From a virus, in the IMG/VR virus record IMGVR_UViG_3300031834_000001, positions 1-64,000 of that record: a DNA stretch of 64,000 bases; one strand, written 5' to 3'. Positions 47,137 to 54,992 of this stretch are shown piece after piece (position 1 is the first letter of the stretch; every line of letters starts with the position of its first letter). A model generated the notes under the pieces. It did not search any database, had not been told where the DNA came from, and worked only from the letters and a program-made list of their open reading frames with translations. The translations under genes and the position numbers were made by a program.

Positions 47137-47402
47137 AGGAAGCCTGGGACGCCATGATACGCAAGTTGCGCCGGGCCATTCTGAGGTGGCTATTCACGCC
47201 GGAACCCAAGCGGTGCCCGAAGTGCAAGTCGGCCAAGGTGGAGCATGCGACCGGCGGGATAAGCACCACCTTCAGTTTCACCTTTGAGGCCCGTTGCCGA
47301 GCCCGTGGCCACGAGTGGGCGGAGCGCCGCAGGGATAACAACTGGTCCGGCTGGTACGACCCGAACCGCAACCCGTACGACAGGGAGGCGGGGAAGACGT
47401 GA
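47133..47402 (+). CDS. Zinc-ribbon small protein
   Basis: An 89-residue protein: basic amphipathic helix, then CPKC and a CRARGH segment 30 residues on, which together form a zinc ribbon. It resembles phage proteins that carry a lone C4/C3H ribbon. Function unknown. Confidence 0.5.
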   Translation: MKEAWDAMIRKLRRAILRWLFTPEPKRCPKCKSAKVEHATGGISTTFSFTFEARCRARGHEWAERRRDNNWSGWYDPNRNPYDREAGKT

Positions 47403-47803
47403 GCGAGCCCATTCGCCCATCAAGTGTCCCGGCTAACCCCTACTCCCTCTTCAACCTGGCGACCGTCACCTATGCGCCGCCCGACTGCGCCGTGGTCAAG
47501 ATGGGGAGCGACGCCTGCCTGCTCGACACGGCAACCGGGAAGGCCCTGGTGTTCAAGTCGGGCTGGGAGGAAGAGGTGTTCGGGCCGACCCCCGTGGACG
47601 ACTCAACGGACGAATCCTGCCCGGATTGCCCGCTCGACAAGTGTGTTAGGTACGACCCAAACGACCCCAGGTCATGCCCATGGGACCGCGCCACCGGGTA
47701 CGTCGGGGACTTCAAGGAGGGACACCCGAAGCGAGACGTGCTTGCCAAGGTTGTGCCGATGCGGACAAGGGAATGGGGGAAAGAGGATGCTCGGGATGAG
47801 TGA
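47399..47803 (+). CDS. Cys-rich hypothetical protein
   Basis: A 134-residue protein. Strands (TYAPPDCAVVKMGSDACLL; TGKALVFKSGW) precede a CPDCPLDKC zinc-type motif and CPWD. GTGA overlap upstream. Function unknown. Confidence 0.5.
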   Translation: MSEPIRPSSVPANPYSLFNLATVTYAPPDCAVVKMGSDACLLDTATGKALVFKSGWEEEVFGPTPVDDSTDESCPDCPLDKCVRYDPNDPRSCPWDRATGYVGDFKEGHPKRDVLAKVVPMRTREWGKEDARDE

Positions 47804-48134
47804 CGAGACCAGGGTGAGGGTAACCCATTTCGAAATTAGGGGCCGCCAATGCGTCTGCCTTGCCGCCCAGATTAATGACGATGGCCTATGGAACGACCTT
47901 GGCCCCCACTTCTATGTCGGCCCGCCAAATTGGTTTGAGCGGCTATGCGGGGTGACTCTGGGGGCCAAGATCGAGCGGGCGAGGGAGCGGCTAGCCTCGC
48001 GAGTCGCGGCGTCGGTCAAGATATACCAATCCGTGCGCGCCGCGTGCGGACCATGGTTGTCCGACCTGGGCGACACTGGCCCGGCTTCCATGGCGGGCGA
48101 CATCATCCCGCCTTCGCCAAGGAGGCCAGAGTAG
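47796..48134 (+). CDS. Paralog family member 4
   Basis: A 112-residue protein whose core (VGPPNWFERLCGVTLGAKIERARERLASRVA) matches the PPSWFAWLFG-helix core of the 35780-36986 genes. Strands CVCLAAQIND precede it, as in member 3. It lies 11 kb from its relatives. Function unknown. Confidence 0.5.
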   Translation: MSDETRVRVTHFEIRGRQCVCLAAQINDDGLWNDLGPHFYVGPPNWFERLCGVTLGAKIERARERLASRVAASVKIYQSVRAACGPWLSDLGDTGPASMAGDIIPPSPRRPE

Positions 48135-48136
48135 CC

Positions 48137-48397
48137 ATGGAGCCCCTCGCCGTCCTCACCCGCCGCGCCGACGGTGGCTTCACCCTCTCCCCCATCCCGG
48201 ACACGGTTGCCGGGCGGCACTGGCTAGCCGAGGGCGGCAGGACGCCATGGACTAACTGGCCCATCGTGAGGGACTGGGGGCAGGCGGGGCCGGTGGGAAG
48301 CGGCGTGGATGACAAGGTGGAACCGGGCAGACCGGAAGTCCGGGGATTTTGGGCGAGGTTGGGGAGACGGCAAATGACTAAGGGGCGCGGACTATGA
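48137..48397 (+). CDS. Small hypothetical protein
   Basis: An 86-residue protein beginning LAVLTRRADGGFTLSPIP, with an Arg/Gly-rich C-terminus. AGGAGG precedes ATG 48137. Function unknown. Confidence 0.45.
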   Translation: MEPLAVLTRRADGGFTLSPIPDTVAGRHWLAEGGRTPWTNWPIVRDWGQAGPVGSGVDDKVEPGRPEVRGFWARLGRRQMTKGRGL

Positions 48398-49128
48398 GAT
48401 GGACCCAGGTAGTCAGTGGAGGCATCGACATCGGGGAAACCATGGGTTACAAGCTCCTCGCCGGCGGGCTCATTAAGCAGGCCCTCGACGATGTGGCCGA
48501 CGGTTGTCTTGAGGCCCTCCTCTTCCTCCTGCTCGACATGCGGACCGAGTCCCTCTGCGAGGACGTGCCGGACCCGCCTATCTTCGGCTACCACGAGGTT
48601 CGCAAGGAGGCCGCGAAAAAGTGGCGGGAGGCCAGGTTGACCAAGTCGGCCCTGCGATGCGAGGAACACTGGCCGTCCCCGTGCATGGTGGCCCCCACGG
48701 CTCCCTGCTTCACGGGGTCTGTCGGGGGGTGCCCGCTCAGAGTGTCTCGCGTTAGCGAACGCGGCAAACGGAAGCCAGTGGCTCCCCTGGTCGCCGAGGA
48801 CCCCTCGCCGGTTAGGGTCCTCATCTACGGCTCGGAGGGTTGGGCCGATGAGGTCGTTTTGGGGGCCGTGTTGGGGCGGTTTCCCCTGGACTCCGTGGTT
48901 ATCCACGCCGACCGAGCGGGCGTGGAACAAGTGGCGAGCAAGGTGGCCGGAAAGCTGGGGCTGGCGACGGAACTCTGGACTCCTGCGCGGGAGAGGTTCC
49001 CCAGGGCGGACGTGGCGTTCGGCTTCGTTGCGCGGGGCGAGCCGGACGCGAGGAGCCGGGCGCTAAGGGTGAGGCTAGAGAGATCGGGAATGCCGAACTG
49101 GATGTACAAGGGAGGCGGTAAGACGTGA
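48394..49128 (+). CDS. SLOG-type (YAcAr/DUF2493-like) protein
   Basis: A 244-residue protein. The N-terminal 130 residues are a helical and Cys-containing domain of unknown family. Residues about 141-235 follow the SLOG/Rossmann pattern: VRVLIYGSEGWADEVVLGAVL, a VVIHADRAGVEQVASKVAG segment in place of the usual HGGARGAD, and a VAFGFVARG strand. SLOG domains bind nucleotides or nucleotide sugars, and some cut or sense nucleotide signals in defence. Direct function cannot be told. It couples to the ArpU-like gene by GTGA overlap. Confidence 0.6.
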   Translation: MRWTQVVSGGIDIGETMGYKLLAGGLIKQALDDVADGCLEALLFLLLDMRTESLCEDVPDPPIFGYHEVRKEAAKKWREARLTKSALRCEEHWPSPCMVAPTAPCFTGSVGGCPLRVSRVSERGKRKPVAPLVAEDPSPVRVLIYGSEGWADEVVLGAVLGRFPLDSVVIHADRAGVEQVASKVAGKLGLATELWTPARERFPRADVAFGFVARGEPDARSRALRVRLERSGMPNWMYKGGGKT

Positions 49129-49706
49129 ACGCCAACGCCGCGCCGGGAACCGTGACAACCGCCCAGGCCGACTGGATTCTTTTCAACCGGGTCGAACTGC
49201 GCGGCCTGGCTGAAGCTATCATGCCCAAGACTTCTACCTCCATCGTGGCGTTTGGGGTAACAGGGGGAGCCGATGAGTCGCCCATCGAGACCACGGCCAT
49301 CGAGAGGGCCCAGATTACCTATGTGCTAGATGAAGCGGACAAGGCCATCCGGGATCGCTGCGCCGGGTGGAGAGACCGCAAGAGGCGCAAGATGTTCCTG
49401 CGGATCGTGGCCCTTTGGTACGATGAGTGGAAGACGTGGAGGGAGATAGACCAGGCCATCTACTATACCCAAGTCCACTGTAGGCGCTTCCGGGGCATGG
49501 CGAGACAGGCGGTCAAGGAGAGGTTGGCGAGCCTGCCGGGCACGGCGATGAAGGACTTCTGGAAGGCCGCGAGGACACACACTTTGGGGCATGTTGAAAC
49601 TAATATTAATGAGAGGTTGGCGGAGGCTAGTCTAGCAGGGAGAACAGGGCAAAAGGCGAGGGCAAAGATGATCACTTTTGGAGGGGTTTCGGAGGTGACA
49701 CGATGA
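49125..49706 (+). CDS. ArpU-like late transcription regulator candidate
   Basis: A 193-residue protein. The central part (LDEADKAIRDRC, then LRIVALWYDEWKTWREIDQAIYYTQVHCRRFRGMARQAV) has the HTH-containing sigma-region-4-like pattern of ArpU/RinA-type regulators, which sit just upstream of the packaging genes in Gram-positive phages. The position here is the same. It may switch on the late operon. Confidence 0.6.
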   Translation: MNANAAPGTVTTAQADWILFNRVELRGLAEAIMPKTSTSIVAFGVTGGADESPIETTAIERAQITYVLDEADKAIRDRCAGWRDRKRRKMFLRIVALWYDEWKTWREIDQAIYYTQVHCRRFRGMARQAVKERLASLPGTAMKDFWKAARTHTLGHVETNINERLAEASLAGRTGQKARAKMITFGGVSEVTR

Positions 49707-49852
49707 GCACATAGGCGTATTATGCGGACCAGGGGGTTCTGTCCTCCACTGCCCACTGAGGAAGGCTACCGCAGGCCGCCGGGTACGGCGGTCTTGTGAC
49801 GTACAGGGGAGGCCCAACCCCACGGGCCCGCCCAGACAGGAACCAACCCACC
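49707..49852. other. Gap before the HNH/packaging region
   Basis: About 145 bases. A short GCCGCC/GGCGG hairpin (about 49767-49790) is followed by TCTTGTG, a weak terminator-like form. No clear promoter is seen. In-frame GTG 49796 could extend the HNH gene but has no ribosome site. Confidence 0.4.
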
Positions 49853-50236
49853 ATGCCCACCGCCCCACCCCACGCCTGCGCTAACCGAGCCTGCCCCGGC
49901 CTCGCCGCCAAGGGTCACCGCTACTGCCCGGCCTGCGAGGGCAAGGGCATGGGGCGCGAGGAAGCCAGGGTCTACGATGCCAGACGGGGGAGCGCGAGGG
50001 AACGGGGGTACGACGGGAGATGGGAGAGGTTCCGGGCTAGCATCCTGCGACACCGGGGTATCTGTGAGTACCGGGAGGACGGCGGTAAGCCCTGCGTTGA
50101 GCCAGCCACTGACGTGCATCACGTTATCCCCAAGGTTGACGGCGGCCCGGATACCGAGGAGAACGTCCAAGCTTTATGTGGCTATCACCATAAGGCGACT
50201 GAATCTAGAAGCGGCAGGCGGTGGGGCCATGCGTGA
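49853..50236 (+). CDS. HNH endonuclease (terminase-associated type)
   Basis: A 127-residue protein. After a Cys-containing N-terminus (CANRACPG, YCPAC), the HNH core is seen: CEYREDG, then VHHVIPKVDGGPDTEENVQALCGYHH. Small HNH proteins next to terminase genes in HK97-type phages assist DNA packaging by nicking with TerL. It is separated from TerL here by two genes, which is slightly unusual. ATG 49853 is the best start. Confidence 0.85.
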   Translation: MPTAPPHACANRACPGLAAKGHRYCPACEGKGMGREEARVYDARRGSARERGYDGRWERFRASILRHRGICEYREDGGKPCVEPATDVHHVIPKVDGGPDTEENVQALCGYHHKATESRSGRRWGHA

Positions 50237-51041
50237 CCTGGTCTGCGAGAGATGCCATGAACCCTTCCGATCAGTTAGGCCGCGCCAGTACTGCTCGCGA
50301 ACCTGTTCCAACAGGGCAACCTCGCCGGTGAGGGAGGACGCTGCCGCCCAGAAGAAGGCGGTCACCCTGTGGTCATGCGGGGGAGGCGTGCAGAGCGCAG
50401 CGGTGGCCGTGCTGATAGTGGAGGGCAAGCTGCCCAGGCCCGACCTGGCCGTCATGGTGGATGTGGGATACGAGACGGCGGCCACATGGCGCTATGTGGA
50501 CGAGGTCATCAGGCCGGGCGTTGGGGATGTTGGGGTAACGTTGGAGATCGTGAAGACCACCGACTGGGCGAGCAATGACCTGTTCGACAGGACTGGCCAC
50601 CTGGTCATTCCCGCCTACAAAGAGGACGGGGGCAGGTTGGCCACCCACTGCTCAGGGCCGTGGAAGGTCAGGGTGGTCAAGCGGTGGCTCAGGAGTCTGG
50701 GAGTAGAGAGGTGCGAGGATTGGGTGGGCATCTCGGCGGATGAGGCACAGAGGGCTAGGCCGTCGGGGAGCAGGTGGTTCAGTAACAGGTACCCGCTCGT
50801 TGAGGCGGGCATGACGAGAGAGGACTGCCTGTGGGCTATCTGTGGACACGGTTGGCCGAAGCCGATGAGGACATCTTGCGTCATGTGCCCACAGAGGAGC
50901 GCGGCGCAGTGGCGGGGGATGAAGGAGAGCCAACCGGACGAGTGGGACAGGGCGTGCGAGATAGATGAGGAGATTAGGGCGCGAGGCGCGAGGGCGTATC
51001 TGCACAGGTCGCTAAGGCCGCTCCGGGAGGCGTTGGGGTAG
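50229..51041 (+). CDS. PP-loop (PAPS-reductase-like) enzyme with zinc ribbon
   Basis: A 270-residue protein. An N-terminal zinc ribbon (C6, C9, C22, C26) is fused to a PP-loop domain with SCGGGVQS at 49-56. The C-terminal half has TSCVMCPQRSAAQWRGMKESQPDEWDRA, a motif of phage PAPS-reductase-like proteins that suggests a metal or cofactor site. It is the third PP-loop protein in the window and a different subfamily from those at 44351 and 45954. Arg codons are often AGG here. Overlaps the HNH gene by 8 bases. Function unknown; nucleotide or tRNA thiolation-type chemistry is possible. Confidence 0.8.
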   Translation: MRDLVCERCHEPFRSVRPRQYCSRTCSNRATSPVREDAAAQKKAVTLWSCGGGVQSAAVAVLIVEGKLPRPDLAVMVDVGYETAATWRYVDEVIRPGVGDVGVTLEIVKTTDWASNDLFDRTGHLVIPAYKEDGGRLATHCSGPWKVRVVKRWLRSLGVERCEDWVGISADEAQRARPSGSRWFSNRYPLVEAGMTREDCLWAICGHGWPKPMRTSCVMCPQRSAAQWRGMKESQPDEWDRACEIDEEIRARGARAYLHRSLRPLREALG

Positions 51042-51060
51042 GTAGGGGCGGTGGAAATCT

Positions 51061-52206
51061 GTGGGACCGACTGTGAGAGGACCGACAGGGTGGGAAGGAA
51101 GGCAGTCAACCCTCCCCGGTTCAAACGTGATTTTGCCGCAAGAACAAATTGAACAGTCCGCTCAACCTAGCCTAGCTAGCGAAGAGGAGTCCTCCCACTC
51201 CCTGGTTGAGCGGGTTTCCATTTGGGAGACCGCGAGGGAGAGCGGAACCTTGATAACCGATCTGGGACCAGTCATTCGAGAGGCCCGACTGGCGGGCAGG
51301 GGCTACAAGGCCATCGCCAGAGAAACCGGATTCCCCCGAGATGCCATCCGCAATTACTGCAAGAGGAACGGCTTGGCCGGCGAGCGCGGTCCTCGACCAA
51401 AGGCTCGGGTAGAGACTAAGCCGCCCAAGCCAGTTCTCTGTCGGCGGTGCGGGAAGGAACTCCCGGTCCACGCTTCCACGGGACCGCCAGCCCAATACTG
51501 TTCGAGCGAATGCCGGCGTGCCTGGTGGGAAGAACACCAAGATCAGAGGCGGCAGTATGACCTTATCTGCAAGTGCTGCGGGAACTCCTTCAAGAGTGCG
51601 CGGCAAAGCCGGCAATTCTGCTCCCCTGGGTGTTCCCGCGCGGCCACAAGGCTTCTCCCTGACGGCGCGTGCGCGGTCTGCGGTAAGACGTTCAGACCTA
51701 GAAACACTCACCAGAAGTGCTGCTCCTGGCCCTGCGGGCAGACCGCGTCCAAGAGTGGCCGGCCTAAGCCGGTGGCGCGAACCTGCAAGCGTTGCGGGAA
51801 GACCTTTGTTCCCAAGCGGGCCAACTATGCTACCTACTGCTCGCGGGAGTGCGCGTTCGCGGACCGAGCGGTAGCAATCACCGAGGCGAGAGCGCGCAAG
51901 ACGGTGCCCTGGCGGTTCGGCGCCGGCGATGCGAGTTGCCGCCGCCGGGCGAGGCGATATGGTCGAGCGGTGGAGAGAATTGTGCCGCTTGAGGTCTACG
52001 AGCGTGACGGTTGGAAATGCGGGATCTGTGGAAAGAAAGTTGACCGGCGACTTCGTTGGCCCCATCCCATGAGCGCGTCGCTAGATCATATCGTGCCCCT
52101 CTCGCGAGACGGGGACCATGTCGCCACCAATGTCCAACTCGCCCACCACAGTTGTAACACACGGAGGCACGTTACCGGGGCGGCGCAGTTGAGACTGCTA
52201 CCCTAA
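51061..52206 (+). CDS. HTH / multi-zinc-finger HNH endonuclease
   Basis: A 381-residue protein. A helix-turn-helix (about 67-106; ARLAGRGYKAIARETGFPRD) is followed by four similar zinc modules, each like CRRCGKEL...YCSSECRRAW, and a C-terminal HNH domain (YERDGWKCGICGKK, then LDHIVPLSRDGDHVATNVQLAHHSCN). Repeated zinc modules plus HNH are seen in free-standing homing endonucleases and phage nucleases. The true start is uncertain: the first 35 codons have no clear ribosome site or fold. It stands between the third PP-loop gene and the terminase. Confidence 0.7.
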   Translation: MGPTVRGPTGWEGRQSTLPGSNVILPQEQIEQSAQPSLASEEESSHSLVERVSIWETARESGTLITDLGPVIREARLAGRGYKAIARETGFPRDAIRNYCKRNGLAGERGPRPKARVETKPPKPVLCRRCGKELPVHASTGPPAQYCSSECRRAWWEEHQDQRRQYDLICKCCGNSFKSARQSRQFCSPGCSRAATRLLPDGACAVCGKTFRPRNTHQKCCSWPCGQTASKSGRPKPVARTCKRCGKTFVPKRANYATYCSRECAFADRAVAITEARARKTVPWRFGAGDASCRRRARRYGRAVERIVPLEVYERDGWKCGICGKKVDRRLRWPHPMSASLDHIVPLSRDGDHVATNVQLAHHSCNTRRHVTGAAQLRLLP

Positions 52207-52228
52207 GCGAAATCTGGAGGCTTTCCTC

Positions 52229-52564
52229 TTGTCCGACACGTCTCCCGTCAAGGCCCCCAAGCACCTCAAATCCGAGACGCGCCGGTGGTTCAAGGGTGTC
52301 TGCGCCGACTATGAGCTCGAACCCCACCATCTGCGTCTCCTGACCCTGGCCGCCGAAGCCTGGGACAGGGGCCAGCAGGCCCGCGAGGCCCTAGTTGACT
52401 ACGGCCTGACCTTCAACGACCGCTTCAACCAGCCCCACGCCCGCCCCGAAGTGGCCATTGAGCGGGACGCCCGGATCGCCTTCGCCCGGCTCCTCCGGGA
52501 ACTCGCGCTAGACGTGGAGCCCCCGAAGCAACCTGGCCGCCCGCCGACCATAGCGAGGCAGTAG
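52229..52564 (+). CDS. terS: P27-like terminase small subunit
   Basis: A 111-residue protein of the P27 small-terminase type: VKAPKHLKSETRRWFKGVCADYELEPHHLRLL, AAEAWDRGQQAREALVDYG, and a HARPEVAIERDARIAFARLLRELAL segment. It would recognise the phage packaging site and load the large subunit. TTG 52229 follows GGAGG with 8-base spacing. It is on the short side for the family but complete. Confidence 0.85.
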   Translation: MSDTSPVKAPKHLKSETRRWFKGVCADYELEPHHLRLLTLAAEAWDRGQQAREALVDYGLTFNDRFNQPHARPEVAIERDARIAFARLLRELALDVEPPKQPGRPPTIARQ

Positions 52565-52567
52565 GCC

Positions 52568-54652
52568 ATGCCGCCCAAGAGACGCCGGGCCAAGGGGCGG
52601 GCCGCCGGGCTCGACTTCGACTCCTGGGTTGACCTTATGTACGGGCCGAACCCCTACCGCCCAGTCTACGCGAGTCCCTTTCTGCGCCGGGCGGCATGGG
52701 CTACCCACAAGAACAGTCTTCTCGCCGAGTGTCAGGATACCGCCCATCGACCGCAGGCGTGGTGGGAATATGACCTGGGCCGCCTGCCCGACTTCTCGAA
52801 GAACGAGTGCCAGGTTGAACTCCTGGTCGAGATTGGCCAGGCTTCCGAGGACGAACTCGCCACATTCCTGAAACTAGTCTACCTGGAACAGGAGAGCCTT
52901 CGTGAGCGCGGAGCGTATGCCCCCGCCGAGGAGACGGCCGCCTACCGCCGCCGGGCCATCCTGGCGAAAAAGGTTGCCGGGTGGGAGCCCGCACTACCCG
53001 TGCCGGGGTATGGCGAGTCCCGTTTCGCCGAACCGGCCAGGCCGCCCAAGGGGGTCAAGATAGACGAAGCCGCCGCCTTCCGGGCCTGCTTCTTCATCGA
53101 GAGTTTGCGCCACTGGGAGGGCGACTGGGCCGGGGTTCCCTTCATCCTCTCCCCCTGGCAACGGGAAGAGATAGTCCGCCCGCTTCTCGGGGCGCTCCGG
53201 TCCGACCGGACCAGGCGTTTCCGCAAAGCCTATATCTCCGTGGCTTGCAAGAACGGTAAGACGGCATTGATGGCGGCCGTCGCTCTTTACTTGTTCATGG
53301 CCGACGGCGAACCAGGCGGGCAGGTCTACTCCGCCGCCGCCGACCGCAAGCAGGCCGCGCTGATTTTCGACGCCGCCATTGGGATGCTTGAGCAATGCCC
53401 GTTCCTTCGTCGCCGGGTTGACGTTCTGACCGGGGCCAAGATGATCCGGTTGCCCGCCAAGAGTAGCCGGTGGCAGGTTCTCTCGGCAGACGCGCCCACC
53501 AAGCATGGCCTGAACGCCTCAGTCATCATCTTTGACGAACTTCACGCGCAACCCACCGACGCCCTGTGGAACGTCCTCATAACCCGCATGGGCGCCAGGC
53601 GGCAACCGCTCCTCATCGCCATAACGACCGCCGGAAACGACGAGACCTCCATTTGCCACCGCCAGTATGAGTACGCCGAGAAGATACTGGCCGGCGTCTT
53701 CCCCGACGAGAGCTTCTTCGCCTATATCCGCGAGGCTCCCAAGGACGCCGACTGGCGGGATGAGGCGGTCTGGTATGGGCCGAATCCCGGCCTCGGTGTC
53801 TTCCGCAACCTCGACGAACTCAGGACTTCGATACGCGAGGCCGAGCGAGTCCCGGCCAACCAGAACAACATCAGAAACCTCTACTTGAACCAGTGGGTTA
53901 AGGCTGAGTCCCGTTGGATTGACCTCTACGCCTGGGACCTCACGGCGGGCATGGTCGATGAAGCCGCCCTTGAAGGCCGGCCATGCTATGCCGGGTTGGA
54001 CCTCGCCGCGTCCCAGGACCTCTCGGCTCTGGCCCTGGTCTTCCCGATGGACACGGACCCCGTGGAGTACAAGATCATCTGCAGGTTCTGGCTACCCGAA
54101 GAGGGCCTGCTTGAGCGCCGCCGCCGAGACAATGTCTCCTACGACGTCTGGGCCGGGATGCCCGGAGGAGTGGCGAACGCCAGATACCCCAAGTTCATCG
54201 AACTGACCCCCGGCAACGTCATCGACTACAGCTACATCCGCCGGGCCGTCCGGGAACTCGCCAAAAGGTACCGGATAGTCCATATCGCCTATGACCCCTG
54301 GGGAGCGCGTCAACTCGCGCAAGAGTTCCAGGAGGACGGCGTCGGCGTGGCCGAGTTCAACCAGTGGCCCAGCAAGTTTGCCAGCCCGACTAGGGAGTTC
54401 GAGCGGCTAGTCCTCACCAAGCGCCTCCACCACGGGGGCAACCCGGTCCTGCGGTTTATGATGGACTGCTGCCAGGTGAGGTCCGACTCAAACGGCAACG
54501 TCCGCCCCGTCAAACCCGACCGCCAGAAATCACACAAGCGGATTGACGGCGTGGTAGCCACCATCATGGCCCTGGACGGGGCCTTGAGGAATGAGGCCGC
54601 CCAGCAGAAGTCCGCCTACGAGTCCCACGGTTTGGAAACGATCGGCTTCTAG
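52568..54652 (+). CDS. terL: Terminase large subunit (HK97-type)
   Basis: A 694-residue packaging motor. The ATPase has ACKNGKT at 226-232 (deviant Walker A, as usual for TerL), VIIFDE at 319-324 (Walker B and catalytic Glu), and the coupling segment LLIAITTAG near 350. The C-terminal nuclease shows GLDLAASQDLSAL and RIDGVVATIMAL, which place the metal-binding Asp residues. An N-terminal extension of about 160 residues precedes the canonical HWEGDWAGVPFILSPWQ region. It is longer than in typical homologues and may carry an extra domain. Follows terS by three bases. Confidence 0.95.
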   Translation: MPPKRRRAKGRAAGLDFDSWVDLMYGPNPYRPVYASPFLRRAAWATHKNSLLAECQDTAHRPQAWWEYDLGRLPDFSKNECQVELLVEIGQASEDELATFLKLVYLEQESLRERGAYAPAEETAAYRRRAILAKKVAGWEPALPVPGYGESRFAEPARPPKGVKIDEAAAFRACFFIESLRHWEGDWAGVPFILSPWQREEIVRPLLGALRSDRTRRFRKAYISVACKNGKTALMAAVALYLFMADGEPGGQVYSAAADRKQAALIFDAAIGMLEQCPFLRRRVDVLTGAKMIRLPAKSSRWQVLSADAPTKHGLNASVIIFDELHAQPTDALWNVLITRMGARRQPLLIAITTAGNDETSICHRQYEYAEKILAGVFPDESFFAYIREAPKDADWRDEAVWYGPNPGLGVFRNLDELRTSIREAERVPANQNNIRNLYLNQWVKAESRWIDLYAWDLTAGMVDEAALEGRPCYAGLDLAASQDLSALALVFPMDTDPVEYKIICRFWLPEEGLLERRRRDNVSYDVWAGMPGGVANARYPKFIELTPGNVIDYSYIRRAVRELAKRYRIVHIAYDPWGARQLAQEFQEDGVGVAEFNQWPSKFASPTREFERLVLTKRLHHGGNPVLRFMMDCCQVRSDSNGNVRPVKPDRQKSHKRIDGVVATIMALDGALRNEAAQQKSAYESHGLETIGF

Positions 54653-54677
54653 CTCCCCGCCCTCCAAGGAGGCCCCC

Positions 54678-54986
54678 ATGTCTCGCCTAGCCACCTTTCG
54701 CCACTGGTTCTCGCGGTCCGCCCATCCCGCCCTGCTCCACCTCGCCCGCCAAGGACGCCGCGACTTTGGCCGCTTCATCGCCTGGCTCGACAGGTTCCTC
54801 ACGGCGAACAAGTTGGACCTGGCCTACTATGCCGGTCTAGCCCTAGTCGGAGTCGGCCTGACCCTCAAGTGGGGTCTCTGGCTGGGCCTCCTGGTCCCCG
54901 GAGCCGCCTCTTCCCTGGCCATCATCTACCTTCTGACCCAGAAGTCCGCGCCCCCCAAGTCCACCTCGCCCGCCCAGAGGAGCTAA
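54678..54986 (+). CDS. Small membrane protein of the head operon
   Basis: A 102-residue protein with a basic amphipathic N-terminus, a hydrophobic pair (LDLAYYAGLALVGVGLTLKW; LWLGLLVPGAASSLAIIYLL) and a Pro/Ser tail. AAGGAGG precedes the ATG. A membrane protein between terminase and portal is uncommon but known. Function unknown. Confidence 0.6.
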   Translation: MSRLATFRHWFSRSAHPALLHLARQGRRDFGRFIAWLDRFLTANKLDLAYYAGLALVGVGLTLKWGLWLGLLVPGAASSLAIIYLLTQKSAPPKSTSPAQRS

Positions 54987-54992
54987 CACCCC

